From positions 248,001 to 312,000 of the forward strand of contig NZ_BAABHD010000084.1 in the NCBI RefSeq assembly GCF_039541915.1: a DNA stretch of 64,000 bases. Reading direction: 5' to 3'. This DNA is from Nibrella saemangeumensis (GTDB lineage Bacteria > Bacteroidota > Bacteroidia > Cytophagales > Spirosomataceae). Below the pieces are notes generated by a model, which ran no database searches, was not told the origin of the DNA, and saw nothing but the letters and a program-made list of their open reading frames with translations. The translations under genes were made by a program, and so were the position numbers. Shown here in pieces: positions 52,464 through 60,807 of this stretch. Each line of letters starts with the position of its first letter. Position 1 is the stretch's first letter.

Positions 52464-54992
52464 TTACAAACTCACCCAGAACGACGCCTTTATGGTAAAT
52501 GGCGTAACACCGGGGTTGTCGCGGTACGTAAGCCGGTGAATGGCGTCTACGCGCATTACCTTAAAGATATTGTCGATGCCGTAACCTACCTCTACATATG
52601 GCGTGCGGCCCAGTGGCTGAAAACCGGCTACCGGTTGTCCCAGATCATCGGTAGCCGGAATGGCCGATAAATTATCCGGACTGACTCCGCCGACCAAGAC
52701 TTTGGCCGTGGTCAGGAATCGCCATTTGAGTCGCCGAATGGCCGGTATGCGGTTAAAAAACAAGCCTTCAAAATTGTGCTCCACCCGGATGGAGACATAT
52801 CGGTCGCAGACAAATTCAAAGAAGTTCATCAGGTTGTAAGCATTGTCGACGTAGAACCACGACTCGTTACCGAGTGGCGTGTGGAGCAGGGGGTAGGGCA
52901 GGATAGAAGGAATGTACCCGACGGATGCGTTATAGTAGGTCCGCCCCAGTGCTCCCAGCCGGAATGAATGTTTTACATCGAACGAGAAACGGTGGTAATT
53001 GAAAGCTCCGTCCAGCACGTTGCGCAGCCCGATTATGTACCGGAAGGTATAAACAGGTTTGCGGGTTGCTCCCAGGCTGAGCCGTTCGTTGTCATTCTGC
53101 AGAATAACCTCATCGGGGGCCAGACGCGTCTCCAGAATGACCTCCGTAGTCCGGAATTTTCGCTTCAGTGGCGAATCGAATCCCTGTGTAGGGCTGGTCC
53201 GATAGGCAAAAGCATAGAGGGGTTCAAAAGTCCGGTTCCGAAAGGTAACGGTTTGGGTAAAGCCCTTGCCCAACTCCCGGCGCAGATACGCCTGGTTGTC
53301 TTCCTGAAAGAACGGTCGGCGGAGGCTGCCGAACCTGGCATAGGCGTAAAAGAACGAGTTACTGCCCAGGTTCTCCGGCGTAAGCCCTACCTGTTCCAGA
53401 TCGTAGGTGCGTCGGGCACCGATCAGGGTCCAGGGCTTGCGGCTCACGATGTAGTCGGCGCCCAGACTGTACTTAACCTGCTGATCGAGGGTACCGTATG
53501 CCGCATAGCCCCTGAGCACCCAACGCCGGCTAAAGCCCGGATTGGTACGCAACCCTACCCGGAAGCGGTGTCCCTCAATGGTGTTGCTGGCGTAACTATA
53601 CAGGAAGGGACCGTAATCCAGGTGCAGTTTTCCCAGCGATTGGTAACCATTGAAGCCTAAACGTATTCCCTCACCAACCACACGCATGAAGGGAACATTG
53701 CGCACCGAATCAACAATCTGAAAGGTTCGGAGTTCTCCGGCCGTCAGGGTCTCGGGCCGTACGCTGGTCCAGTACGAAGGGGATGACTCCTTGTAATCGT
53801 CAGCCAGTTCAATCGACGGATCGTAGAAATTCACTTCTTTGGGTTCGTTGACAACAATTTGCCGCGCCGACGAATAGAAGCGTACCAGACCACCGGGGGC
53901 GCGGGGGAGTAGCTCGTCGGTGTCGATCATGACCTGCGTCCGAACCGGGAGCCAGGCGCCGGCCGATGTTGGTTCCAGCTCCTGTTCAATCCTGATTTCG
54001 TCGATAAAGTTGATATTGGCACGTTTATCAATCTGGGCAGCTACCTGCACCAGCGCGTGGCTCGTGGTATCAATCCAGATTGTGCCGGCAAAAGCCAGAT
54101 CAAAGGACCGTTTGGGCTGGTAGTCGATCTGGTAACAGACAGATTCTCCAACCTTTACGGTATCGATCAGGCGGTAGGTGTACACGCCCTGCCACACATC
54201 GGCAATAGGCGAGGGAATGTCTTTTTGGAGGACATTCAGGTAGTTACGGTAAAAATTGTACTGCTGAAAGGATGTGCCCGTAAATTGCGAAATCAGCCCA
54301 CCATCGGTAACGCCCACGGCTTTGACCTGCGTTTTTCGTACCAACTCTTTCGCTTTTTCAGGGCTACTGCGGTGGTAATAGCTGGAGAGTTGTTCGGAAA
54401 TAAAGATGGGTACTGCCGGCCTTCCTGCTTCGTCGGTAATGGTGGGTAGTCTGGCCAGCAGGCGGCCTACCGGTCCAATGCGTGGTGCCCCTTTTCTGTT
54501 TTTTCTGCCCGATTCCACATTGTTAAGGTAGGCCTCAATCTTGGTATAGCTCTCATACTCATACGCAGTAAGTTGAACCGGATTGTGTTCATCCCGGTGC
54601 CGGATAACCTCACGCATGATTCGATACGCCGGGTCGCCACCCTTACCATAGACTTTTACCTCTTGGAGCCGCTGACTGCTGGGTATGAGCACCACATCGA
54701 TAACCTGGTTGCGAAAGGGTTGCAGGGGGTACGCCCTGGACTGGTACCCTAGGCTGGACACCAGGACCGAATCACCCGACAGGCTGGTCTTAAACAGGTA
54801 GTGACCCTGATCGTCGGAGGTTATACCGGAGGCCTTCCCCTTAAGGGCTACGCTGGCAAACGGCACCGGCATACCGGAAGGATCGGTAACGCGCCCGGAT
54901 ATGGTGTAAGTGGTTTGGGCCTGAATGGTGTTGATAAACAGCAGGAGCTTAACAATCAAAACCACGGCTGATTGGAGTAGCCGTTTTATCAT
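52464..54992 (-). CDS. DUF5686 outer-membrane protein with carboxypeptidase-like regulatory domain
   Basis: An 842-residue protein with a signal peptide (residues 1-25, ending IQAQ). Next is a CarboxypepD_reg-like domain (about 27-105: ISGRVTDPSGMPVPFASVALKG), then the DUF5686 region starting at VYGKGGDPAYRIMREVIRHRDEHNP. The last 450 residues contain alternating beta strands with aromatic ends and close with TPFTIKASFWVSL, as expected of an outer-membrane barrel. The family is widespread and essentially uncharacterised in Bacteroidota; a role in cell-surface assembly is sometimes suggested. The protein is full length. It stands alone, converging with the 62-residue gene. Confidence 0.88.
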   Translation of the reverse strand: MIKRLLQSAVVLIVKLLLFINTIQAQTTYTISGRVTDPSGMPVPFASVALKGKASGITSDDQGHYLFKTSLSGDSVLVSSLGYQSRAYPLQPFRNQVIDVVLIPSSQRLQEVKVYGKGGDPAYRIMREVIRHRDEHNPVQLTAYEYESYTKIEAYLNNVESGRKNRKGAPRIGPVGRLLARLPTITDEAGRPAVPIFISEQLSSYYHRSSPEKAKELVRKTQVKAVGVTDGGLISQFTGTSFQQYNFYRNYLNVLQKDIPSPIADVWQGVYTYRLIDTVKVGESVCYQIDYQPKRSFDLAFAGTIWIDTTSHALVQVAAQIDKRANINFIDEIRIEQELEPTSAGAWLPVRTQVMIDTDELLPRAPGGLVRFYSSARQIVVNEPKEVNFYDPSIELADDYKESSPSYWTSVRPETLTAGELRTFQIVDSVRNVPFMRVVGEGIRLGFNGYQSLGKLHLDYGPFLYSYASNTIEGHRFRVGLRTNPGFSRRWVLRGYAAYGTLDQQVKYSLGADYIVSRKPWTLIGARRTYDLEQVGLTPENLGSNSFFYAYARFGSLRRPFFQEDNQAYLRRELGKGFTQTVTFRNRTFEPLYAFAYRTSPTQGFDSPLKRKFRTTEVILETRLAPDEVILQNDNERLSLGATRKPVYTFRYIIGLRNVLDGAFNYHRFSFDVKHSFRLGALGRTYYNASVGYIPSILPYPLLHTPLGNESWFYVDNAYNLMNFFEFVCDRYVSIRVEHNFEGLFFNRIPAIRRLKWRFLTTAKVLVGGVSPDNLSAIPATDDLGQPVAGFQPLGRTPYVEVGYGIDNIFKVMRVDAIHRLTYRDNPGVTPFTIKASFWVSL

Positions 54993-55169
54993 TGGGTTGG
55001 TGGATCAGTGAATGGGTGTATATACACAAATATAGTCAACAGAGTTTACTAAAATACCCTTAAAAGACGAAGGCGCTGAAAAGTTGCCTGAACCGGCTGA
55101 TTCGGCCGATTAACTCTATTAGTCGAAGGGTAGGGGAGTAAGGAATACATCAGGTCATCACCGAATACG

Positions 55170-55198
55170 AAAAAAAAAGCCCCTGCGTTGCAGGGGCT
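55170..55198 (-). terminator. Rho-independent terminator after mscL
   Basis: Stem AGCCCCTGC / GCAGGGGCT with a 3-base loop, followed on the minus strand by eight T residues, 28 bases past the mscL stop. Confidence 0.9.
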
Positions 55199-55226
55199 GA
55201 TCATAAGATGTATTGTAAAATCAGGA

Positions 55227-55571
55227 TTATACCCGTTCGCCAACAACAACGACTTCTTCAGGTTTTCTACGAATATGATTAGCCGCTTTTACAATCAAAA
55301 AGATGATAAACGCAATAATCATGAACTGAAGAGCCGTATTCAGGAAATTGCCGTAGCGGATGGCAACCTCCGGTGTTTCGCCAACCGCATCTTTCAAAAT
55401 TACTCTCAGGTTACTTAAATCGACTCCGCCCAGGAACAGGCCCAGAATCGGATTAATGATATCTTCTACCAATGAATTCACGATTTTACCGAAAGCCGCA
55501 CCGATAATAACACCAACGGCCAGATCAAGTACGTTACCCTGGGCAATAAACGTTTTAAACTCTTTAAGCAT
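55227..55571 (-). CDS. mscL: Large-conductance mechanosensitive channel MscL
   Basis: A 114-residue inner-membrane protein. The N-terminal MLKEFKTFIAQGNVLDLAVGVIIGAAFGKIVNSLVEDII matches the MscL amphipathic helix plus pore helix TM1. A periplasmic loop (GVDLSNLRVILKD) leads to TM2 (LQFMIIAFIIFLIVKAANHI), and the charged cytoplasmic end is RRKPEEVVVVGERV. The pentameric channel opens under membrane tension to release solutes on hypo-osmotic shock. It is somewhat short compared with the 136-residue E. coli protein because the cytoplasmic helix is brief. It is monocistronic with its own terminator. Confidence 0.97.
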   Translation of the reverse strand: MLKEFKTFIAQGNVLDLAVGVIIGAAFGKIVNSLVEDIINPILGLFLGGVDLSNLRVILKDAVGETPEVAIRYGNFLNTALQFMIIAFIIFLIVKAANHIRRKPEEVVVVGERV

Positions 55572-55792
55572 AGTCGTAATAGTTTTAGAAATGGTTTTGG
55601 TTTATGATCATGTGGCAAATGTCTACCGAAGTTTTCAACTCGGCAATAGGTAATTAGCTACTGTACAAGGGCTTAATAACCTTTTAACCCTAATTCTTTA
55701 TATGAAGAGTTTTACTCGGCTACTTAATATAAAATTAATGCTCGTTTATTCAGGTGTGCCGGCAGCTTGCTGACTGCTGCAGTGCAATATAT

Positions 55793-55823
55793 AAAAAAGC
55801 ACCGGATCAGACAGACCCGGTGC
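55793..55823 (-). terminator. Terminator after the desaturase gene
   Basis: Stem GCACCGG / CCGGTGC with an 11-base loop that may pair internally (GTC/GAC), followed by six T residues on the minus strand, just past the desaturase stop at 55842. Confidence 0.8.
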
Positions 55824-55841
55824 CGGTAATTTATACATGGC

Positions 55842-56591
55842 TTACATGTATTTAAGGTCGTTGTTGGGCTTCAGGTGAATGATGCCTACGGCGTTCAGCA
55901 GGCGGATCAGCGGGTAAGTGGGGTCGAACTCGTGCCAGCGGAAACCACCGAAGTTAGCGCGGCCGCCGTATTTGTGGTGGTTATTGTGGTACGACTCGCC
56001 CATCATCAGAAAATCAAGCGGCAGCAGGTTTTTGGCCGTATCATCCACGGCAAAGTTAACGTAGCCGTAGCGGTGGGCGTACCAGTTGATAATTGCCCCG
56101 TGCACCGGTCCCATAACGTAGTGGATCGGCAACAGCAGAAACATCCACCAGGCAGTGGCGAAGTAGATATAAAACAGCGTATAGGCCACACCCCAGGCTA
56201 TCCGGACCACCCAGCGGTCGCCCAGCCATTCCATAAACGCCCAGTTGGGAACGCCCTTCTTGAACCTGGGATCGATACTGTCTTTGTTCTTAAGAATATC
56301 ATTATAAAATGATTTGGTTTTCCACATCATGTCAACCAGACTGTCGGAGTAGTCGGGAGAGTGAGGGTCTTTTTCGGTGTCGGCGTAGGCGTGGTGGAGC
56401 CGGTGCATGATGCCGTAGGCGCGTGGACTCAGAAACGACGAACCCTGGCTGATGAACGTGAGCACGTAAAAGAACTTCTCCCAGAAGGGGCTCATCGTGA
56501 ACATTTTGTGGGCAGCGTAGCGGTGCAGAAAAAAAGTTTGCATCAGAACGGACATGTACCAATGCAGCAAAAAGAAACCAATAATTATCAT
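55842..56591 (-). CDS. Acyl-CoA/acyl-lipid desaturase
   Basis: A 249-residue membrane protein with the three histidine boxes of the stearoyl-CoA desaturase group: HRYAAH, HRLHHAYADTEKDPH and ESYHNNHHKYG. These boxes hold a di-iron centre that introduces a cis double bond, probably delta-9, into saturated fatty acyl chains to adjust membrane fluidity. Four hydrophobic stretches surround the boxes. Length is slightly short of the usual 260-300 residues, but all ligands are present. A -7-like element lies 31 bases upstream. It is monocistronic. Confidence 0.93.
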   Translation of the reverse strand: MIIIGFFLLHWYMSVLMQTFFLHRYAAHKMFTMSPFWEKFFYVLTFISQGSSFLSPRAYGIMHRLHHAYADTEKDPHSPDYSDSLVDMMWKTKSFYNDILKNKDSIDPRFKKGVPNWAFMEWLGDRWVVRIAWGVAYTLFYIYFATAWWMFLLLPIHYVMGPVHGAIINWYAHRYGYVNFAVDDTAKNLLPLDFLMMGESYHNNHHKYGGRANFGGFRWHEFDPTYPLIRLLNAVGIIHLKPNNDLKYM

Positions 56592-56621
56592 GCGAATAGC
56601 GGACTAGTGTAAGCAATGCCG

Positions 56622-56629
56622 CAAAGCTA
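56622..56629 (-). promoter_or_regulatory. Bacteroidota-type -7 element upstream of the desaturase gene
   Basis: The minus strand reads TAGCTTTG, a perfect match to TAnnTTTG. The matching -33 TTTG is 26 bases away instead of 19-21, so the -33 box is weak. Transcription would start near 56615. Confidence 0.4.
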
Positions 56630-56707
56630 TGGCATGAAATCAGGGCAGGAGGTGACAAAAATCAGGTGTGGTCAATTAAACATATGACTTTCATCAGGTC
56701 GGCGGGG

Positions 56708-56986
56708 TCAGTTGGGGTTGAGGGAGGAGTTCTTCCGGTTACGAAACTCCTTGTAGTCGCCCACCAGCAAAGCCGCTTCGTGCAGCAGTTCGGTGACGTT
56801 GATTTCGTCGGTCAGCAGGTCAATTTTTTCCTCAAGTTCCCGCAGGGCCGCTTTGGATTTCCGGCTCTTACCGGAGGGGCTGTCCATCGAGTCCAGCAGC
56901 ATAATACGACCGATCAGGAGCAGGCCCAGGGAGGTCTGAAGTTCCGGCAGGATATAGCTGTATTTTGTAACTTTTACGGTTTGCAT
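56708..56986 (-). CDS. Small protein of unknown function, paralogous to the gene at 63627
   Basis: A 92-residue soluble protein. It shares with the 63627-63881 product the start YS-LPEL--SL-LL-GR, a central charged helix (LREL-EEKIDLLTDEINVTELLHEAA) and GD shortly after. The conserved stretch TDE-x-VTELLHEAA-L-GD is nearly identical in the two. A hydrophobic segment near residues 19-32 (LGLLLIGRIMLLD) is too short for a membrane helix. The two copies on opposite strands 7 kb apart suggest a small family in this genome. No function can be assigned. Confidence 0.65.
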   Translation of the reverse strand: MQTVKVTKYSYILPELQTSLGLLLIGRIMLLDSMDSPSGKSRKSKAALRELEEKIDLLTDEINVTELLHEAALLVGDYKEFRNRKNSSLNPN

Positions 56987-57155
56987 TCCAGATGCGGTAA
57001 GTTGACAAAGATAACGAAAAGCCCTGCATCGTCAGGTACGGGGTCTTAAATATATTTATTGGGATAAAAATCTATAGATTAAGCCTATTTTAACTTGTCT
57101 TTCGGCCTCTCTTCGTAATTTTATAGTCACGACCACTTACAATCACCTAAATGTT

Positions 57156-57557
57156 ATGAAGAGGGCTCAAGTAAAAGAATATTATGGGCACATTGCCATA
57201 ATAGCGATCCTGATTTTGACACAGTTATACAGTGTCTTTGTTGCCAACACCACCGATGTGTACCTGACCAGTCAGCATTACCTGGGTTTCGTGGCTACGG
57301 CCAGCCTGGCCATTCTGCTCTTTGTGCGGCCGGCTTTTTTGTTTTATGGTCTCGGTATTATCCTGATTCTGGGTGTAGAGAACATCATTGGCTTTACACC
57401 TGAGCTGCAGTTTACCAGCACCCGTTGGTATTCGGGCGGAACGGCCCTGCCGGTAGCGTATCAGAATTATTCGCTCTTCCTGTTCTTACTCTGGTCCATG
57501 TTTTCCTACCAGCGCCTGGCGCAACTGGGAAAAACGCTGCTGGCGAGGGTAAACTAA
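57156..57557 (+). CDS. Four-helix integral membrane protein, unknown function
   Basis: A 133-residue protein with a charged start (MKRAQVKEYYGH) and hydrophobic segments near residues 12-31, 42-58, 60-78 and 105-122. No motif or charged residue within a helix points to transport or catalysis, and no family is recognised. It is followed by a very strong terminator, so it is probably a single-gene transcript. Confidence 0.6.
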   Translation: MKRAQVKEYYGHIAIIAILILTQLYSVFVANTTDVYLTSQHYLGFVATASLAILLFVRPAFLFYGLGIILILGVENIIGFTPELQFTSTRWYSGGTALPVAYQNYSLFLFLLWSMFSYQRLAQLGKTLLARVN

Positions 57558-57578
57558 GCATTTCAACATGGTCAGCAA

Positions 57579-57610
57579 AAAAGTCCTACTCCGCGTGGAG
57601 TAGGACTTTT
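57579..57610 (+). terminator. Strong, potentially bidirectional terminator
   Basis: Perfect 14-bp stem AAAAGTCCTACTCC / GGAGTAGGACTTTT with a GCGT loop, 21 bases after the 133-residue membrane gene. Confidence 0.9.
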
Positions 57611-57854
57611 TGTTTGGTAGCGCCGATCTGCTGCCAGGCCGGCCGCAAACCGGTTTGTAAACGCGGTGTTCAGCGTATAGCCTACACAGGACGCTGGCAC
57701 GGTTATGAGAAAACGAGTGGGATAATTATGCGTAGGTTTGAGTAAGAATTTCTACAGCTTTCTACATACGTTCCAGATCAGGGATTGAAAATAATACGTT
57801 CATGTGTCTGTATTTCAGCGTCTACGTCCCACTAGCTAAGCTTGTTGGAGGTAT

Positions 57855-57887
57855 TTTGGGGATTGGCACAGATTTTTCATACGTTTA
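57855..57887 (+). promoter_or_regulatory. Bacteroidota sigma-A-type promoter (-33/-7)
   Basis: TTTG (57855-57858), a 21-base spacer, then TACGTTTA (57880-57887) against TAnnTTTG. The predicted start near 57894 is 33 bases before the small-membrane-protein ATG. Confidence 0.5.
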
Positions 57888-57926
57888 GGCAAAACATAAA
57901 TGATTAACTACTTAATATACAACGTC

Positions 57927-58091
57927 ATGGGAAATCTTCTGTATACTGTAGCGGTGATCCTGATCATCCTATGGTTAGTCGGTCTGTTAGGCTTTAACAG
58001 CTTTGGATTAGGCAACATCATTCACGTACTGCTGGTTATCGCCATTATTGCTATTCTGCTACGGGTTATTGGCGGTGGTCGAGCCGTCTGA
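57927..58091 (+). CDS. Lmo0937-family small membrane protein
   Basis: 54 residues from the ATG at 57927 (MGNLLYTVAVILIILWLVG); an upstream in-frame ATG at 57900 would add nine residues unlike the family. Two hydrophobic segments are joined by LLGFNSFGLGNIIH and end with IAIIAILLRVIGGGRAV, matching the lmo0937 family of two-helix envelope proteins, which are often stress-induced. A good promoter lies 40-70 bases upstream. A terminator follows. Confidence 0.82.
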   Translation: MGNLLYTVAVILIILWLVGLLGFNSFGLGNIIHVLLVIAIIAILLRVIGGGRAV

Positions 58092-58148
58092 CGGAGCAGA
58101 GTGCAACGCAAATAGGGATCTATAAAGGTAGAGCTCACGGGGTAAAAG

Positions 58149-58185
58149 TCCTTTGGTTTGTCTTCCGGACAGGCCAAAGGGCTTT
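58149..58185 (+). terminator. Terminator after the lmo0937-like gene
   Basis: CCTTTGG pairs with CCAAAGG; the loop contains an inner TGTC/GACA pair, and a T-run (TTTTT) follows. It overlaps the end of the convergent oxidoreductase gene region and may serve both. Confidence 0.6.
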
Positions 58186-58191
58186 TTCAGT

Positions 58192-59085
58192 TTATGAATG
58201 GGTGCCGGCATCCTCACTGGCCCCGTAGGCCAGCCCGGTCCAGTCCCAGTTTTCCCGGCCTTTGGCCAGGGCGGATACCAGCCTGCTCTGTACCAGTTGG
58301 GCCAGCGGCATGGGCGCTTTTACCTCACTCGCCATCTGCAGCACCAGGTTCATGTCTTTTAGGCCCAGTGGCAGCCGGAATCCCACGTTTTCGTCGTACA
58401 CCTGCCGCGCAATCATGGTCCCGTAATTCTTGTAAATGGGGCTGGCAAACATGGTGGACGAAAACATATCAATCAAGGCCTGGCGAGATACACCGTTCTT
58501 CTCCGCTACCGTCATAGCCTCGGCCATTGCTTCCATAGCCGCACCAATCATAAAATTACCGGCCAGCTTGACTACGTTAGCTGTAGAAGGTTCATCGCCA
58601 AAGTCGTACAGACCCTGTGCCACAATAGCGGACAGGATTGGCTTCACCTGCTCCTTTGCTTCAGCGTCACCCGATACACAAACCCAGGCCTGCTTAGCCG
58701 CTACGGCAGCCGGGCGACCAAAGATCGGGGCCGCCACGTAACGGGCATCAAACCGGGCGTGGTGTTCGGCCAGTTGGCGGGCCGTCTGAGGGGCAATGGT
58801 ACTCATGGAAATGTGGATGCCGTCTGCACCCAGGTTACGGGCAAATTCATCGGTGAGCGTTACCTCTTTCAAGGCGGCATCGTCGCTGAGGAGAGTAATA
58901 ACGTACCGGCAGGTCTGCGCAACTTCTGACGCACTGGCGGCTACCGTTGCGCCTTTATCGCCCAACGGCTTTGCTTTGTGAGGGGTTCGGTTGTAAACGG
59001 TAAGCGGATGGCCGGCAGCCAGAATGTTTTCGGCGAGGGGCAATCCCAGGCTGCCTAAGCCGATGAGGCCAATGGAGTCGTTCAT
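58192..59085 (-). CDS. 3-hydroxyisobutyrate dehydrogenase-like NAD(P)-dependent oxidoreductase
   Basis: A 297-residue cytoplasmic enzyme. The N-terminal Rossmann motif is IGLIGLGSLGLPLAENILAAG, followed by VYNRT, which favours NADPH. The substrate-binding segment is DGIHISMSTIAPQTARQL, and the catalytic lysine segment is NVVKLAGNFMIGAAMEAMAEA, as in beta-hydroxyacid dehydrogenases and glyoxylate/succinic semialdehyde reductases. The C-terminal helices LPLGLKDMNLVLQMA are typical. The substrate is not predictable between hydroxyisobutyrate, tartronate semialdehyde or glyoxylate. It is separate from the protease gene upstream (125-base gap with terminator). Confidence 0.88.
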   Translation of the reverse strand: MNDSIGLIGLGSLGLPLAENILAAGHPLTVYNRTPHKAKPLGDKGATVAASASEVAQTCRYVITLLSDDAALKEVTLTDEFARNLGADGIHISMSTIAPQTARQLAEHHARFDARYVAAPIFGRPAAVAAKQAWVCVSGDAEAKEQVKPILSAIVAQGLYDFGDEPSTANVVKLAGNFMIGAAMEAMAEAMTVAEKNGVSRQALIDMFSSTMFASPIYKNYGTMIARQVYDENVGFRLPLGLKDMNLVLQMASEVKAPMPLAQLVQSRLVSALAKGRENWDWTGLAYGASEDAGTHS

Positions 59086-59155
59086 GAGGAGTTGATTTTT
59101 GGTTAATCAATACTAGATCTAATTCTAGCCCTTTTGTGAGGCAAGTATTCATGAA

Positions 59156-59184
59156 AAACAAAAAGGACGGCAATTGCCGTCCTT
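59156..59184 (-). terminator. Terminator after the subtilase gene
   Basis: Palindrome AAGGACGGCAATTGCCGTCCTT (8-bp stem, CAATTG loop). On the minus strand a T-rich tail follows (TTTTTG). It starts 27 bases past the protease stop. Confidence 0.85.
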
Positions 59185-59210
59185 ATCTTGATGTAATTGC
59201 AGCGTTGCTT

Positions 59211-60641
59211 TTAGAAACCACTAACGTTCAATCGCCCACCAGTTACAGTTATTCCGGAAAGAGAGGGTGTTGGCACCGCACTACTTAAAATCGCGGACTT
59301 TATTTCCTCAGCAGTTGCGCTCGGATGAGTTGAGGCATATAACGCTGCTCCACCAGTTACATGTGGAGTAGCCATAGAGGTACCGCTGTACGAGCCGTAA
59401 GAATTATAGGCTAAGCAAGAACTGATACTAGATCCCGGTGCACCAATATCAACCATAGTGGCACCATAGTTTGAGAAGCTGGATTTTGCTCCAGTTGAGG
59501 TAATAGCGGCTACTGCGATTACTGCATCATAGCCTGCTGCAGCCTTTGTATCGTAATTTGATGGGTAACTTGCAGTTTTATTGTTATCATCACCTACACC
59601 ATCACTGCCACCATTTCCTGCCGCAGCAATAAAAAGAATATTAGCTTTGGCTCCTCTTACTATTGCATCTAAGAGTGCCTGCGAGAAGCCGCCACCACCC
59701 CAAGAGTTATTCGTAGCTACAATGTTAAGTCCATGTCTAGTTTTGAGATCGGTAAAGTAATCAACGGCTTTAATAGCATTAGCGGTTGTTCCCCCACGAC
59801 GGCCCAAAAATTTACCGGAAATCATTGTTACATGCCAGTTAACCCCTACAACTCCTGTACCGTTCATTTCGGCCCCAATGGTACCAGCTACGTGTGTGCC
59901 ATGATCGTCGAGGCTACCTCGAGTACCTCCATCATATATTGTATTGTCACTCCCATCAAAATCCCATCCATCCGTATCATCCACATAACCATTTTTATCA
60001 TTATCCACACCATCTACCGGATCATAAGGGTTATCCCATTCATTAGCATCTAAATCGGGATGCGTGTTTTGAAATCCTTCATCAATAATACCGACATAGA
60101 CAGTAGTAGATCCCGTAGGTGCTGTAGACTTAGCCCAAGCTTCACCGGCTTGACTACCGTATTGATTGGCCGGGCTGGTAGCATCACCGTACATGCCCCA
60201 CAGCGACCCATTTGTAAAATAAGGATCATTAGATGTCGCTTGATGCTGATAAATAAAGTTCGGCTCGGCATACTCAATCTCCGGAAGTCTTTTGAGCTGG
60301 CCTACTGCCTCTAGTACAGCTAGCGGGGTACGAATGAGATGAACGCCCTCGCTGTCACCTGCCCGCTCCATAGCTTTGGTCAGAATGCGCTCGGCTACTT
60401 CGCCTTTTATTCGGCTCAGGGCGGCCAGCCGCTTTTCCTCACCGATACCATTTTTGAATTTTACTAACATTTCGCCGGCCACGTAGTCCTGACCTGGTGC
60501 CATACGCGCATTGGCGTCGGTTTTAGATGTTGATGCAGCATTGTCGAAATCTTTTACCGGCTCACAGCCCACCATCGTTAACGTAGCTGCCAATGCTACC
60601 GCAGCTACTCCCCTCTTGTTTAGGTTAATCATTCTTTTCAT
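59211..60641 (-). CDS. Subtilase (S8) lipoprotein protease with fervidolysin-like propeptide
   Basis: A 476-residue exported protease. A lipoprotein signal ends MVGC (about residue 26). The inhibitory propeptide (about 48-130: YVAGEMLVKFKNGIGEEKRLAAL) resembles the fervidolysin N-domain. The catalytic triad is D187 (VGIIDEGFQNTHPDL), H247 (DDHGTHVAGTIGA) and S422 (GTSMATPHVTGG), with the oxyanion Asn in AAAGNGG. Acidic Asp/Asn loops (DPVDGVDNDKNGYVDDTDGWD) suggest calcium sites. Codon choice is visibly AT-richer than the flanking genes. A -33/-7 promoter lies just upstream, and a palindromic terminator follows. It is probably anchored in the outer membrane or periplasm. Confidence 0.93.
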   Translation of the reverse strand: MKRMINLNKRGVAAVALAATLTMVGCEPVKDFDNAASTSKTDANARMAPGQDYVAGEMLVKFKNGIGEEKRLAALSRIKGEVAERILTKAMERAGDSEGVHLIRTPLAVLEAVGQLKRLPEIEYAEPNFIYQHQATSNDPYFTNGSLWGMYGDATSPANQYGSQAGEAWAKSTAPTGSTTVYVGIIDEGFQNTHPDLDANEWDNPYDPVDGVDNDKNGYVDDTDGWDFDGSDNTIYDGGTRGSLDDHGTHVAGTIGAEMNGTGVVGVNWHVTMISGKFLGRRGGTTANAIKAVDYFTDLKTRHGLNIVATNNSWGGGGFSQALLDAIVRGAKANILFIAAAGNGGSDGVGDDNNKTASYPSNYDTKAAAGYDAVIAVAAITSTGAKSSFSNYGATMVDIGAPGSSISSCLAYNSYGSYSGTSMATPHVTGGAALYASTHPSATAEEIKSAILSSAVPTPSLSGITVTGGRLNVSGF

Positions 60642-60675
60642 AGAATTTAAAAGATGAAGAAATGAAAATGCCTTA

Positions 60676-60707
60676 CAATTTAATAAAGAATTAATCTGTT
60701 TTTCAAA
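60676..60707 (-). promoter_or_regulatory. Promoter of the subtilase gene (-33/-7)
   Basis: On the minus strand, TTTG, a 21-base spacer, then TAAATTG, close to TAnnTTTG. The predicted start near 60669 gives a leader of about 28 bases. Confidence 0.45.
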
Positions 60708-60751
60708 TTAAAATTTTAATCGTTATTAAATGGGATACGATACTTTTTAGT

Positions 60752-60785
60752 AAAAAAATAAGGCAGATCAACTGATCTGCCTTAT
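60752..60785 (-). terminator. Terminator after the second Gfo/Idh/MocA gene
   Basis: ATAAGGCAGATCA pairs with TGATCTGCCTTAT; seven T residues follow on the minus strand. It lies 23 bases past the stop at 60808. Confidence 0.9.
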
Positions 60786-60807
60786 CGCAAGTATATGATT
60801 TTTTAGA

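Larger units (their letters stand above)
57558..57926. other. Intergenic region, 369 bases, with terminator and promoter
   Basis: Contains the terminator at 57579-57610 and the promoter at 57855-57887. The remaining bases (about 57611-57850) show no gene or further structure. Confidence 0.6.

Noticed and set aside
57868..57883. Second sigma-54 promoter (TGGCACAGATTTTTCA)
   Set aside because: The essential -12 GC is TC; the sigma-A-type boxes overlapping it fit better.
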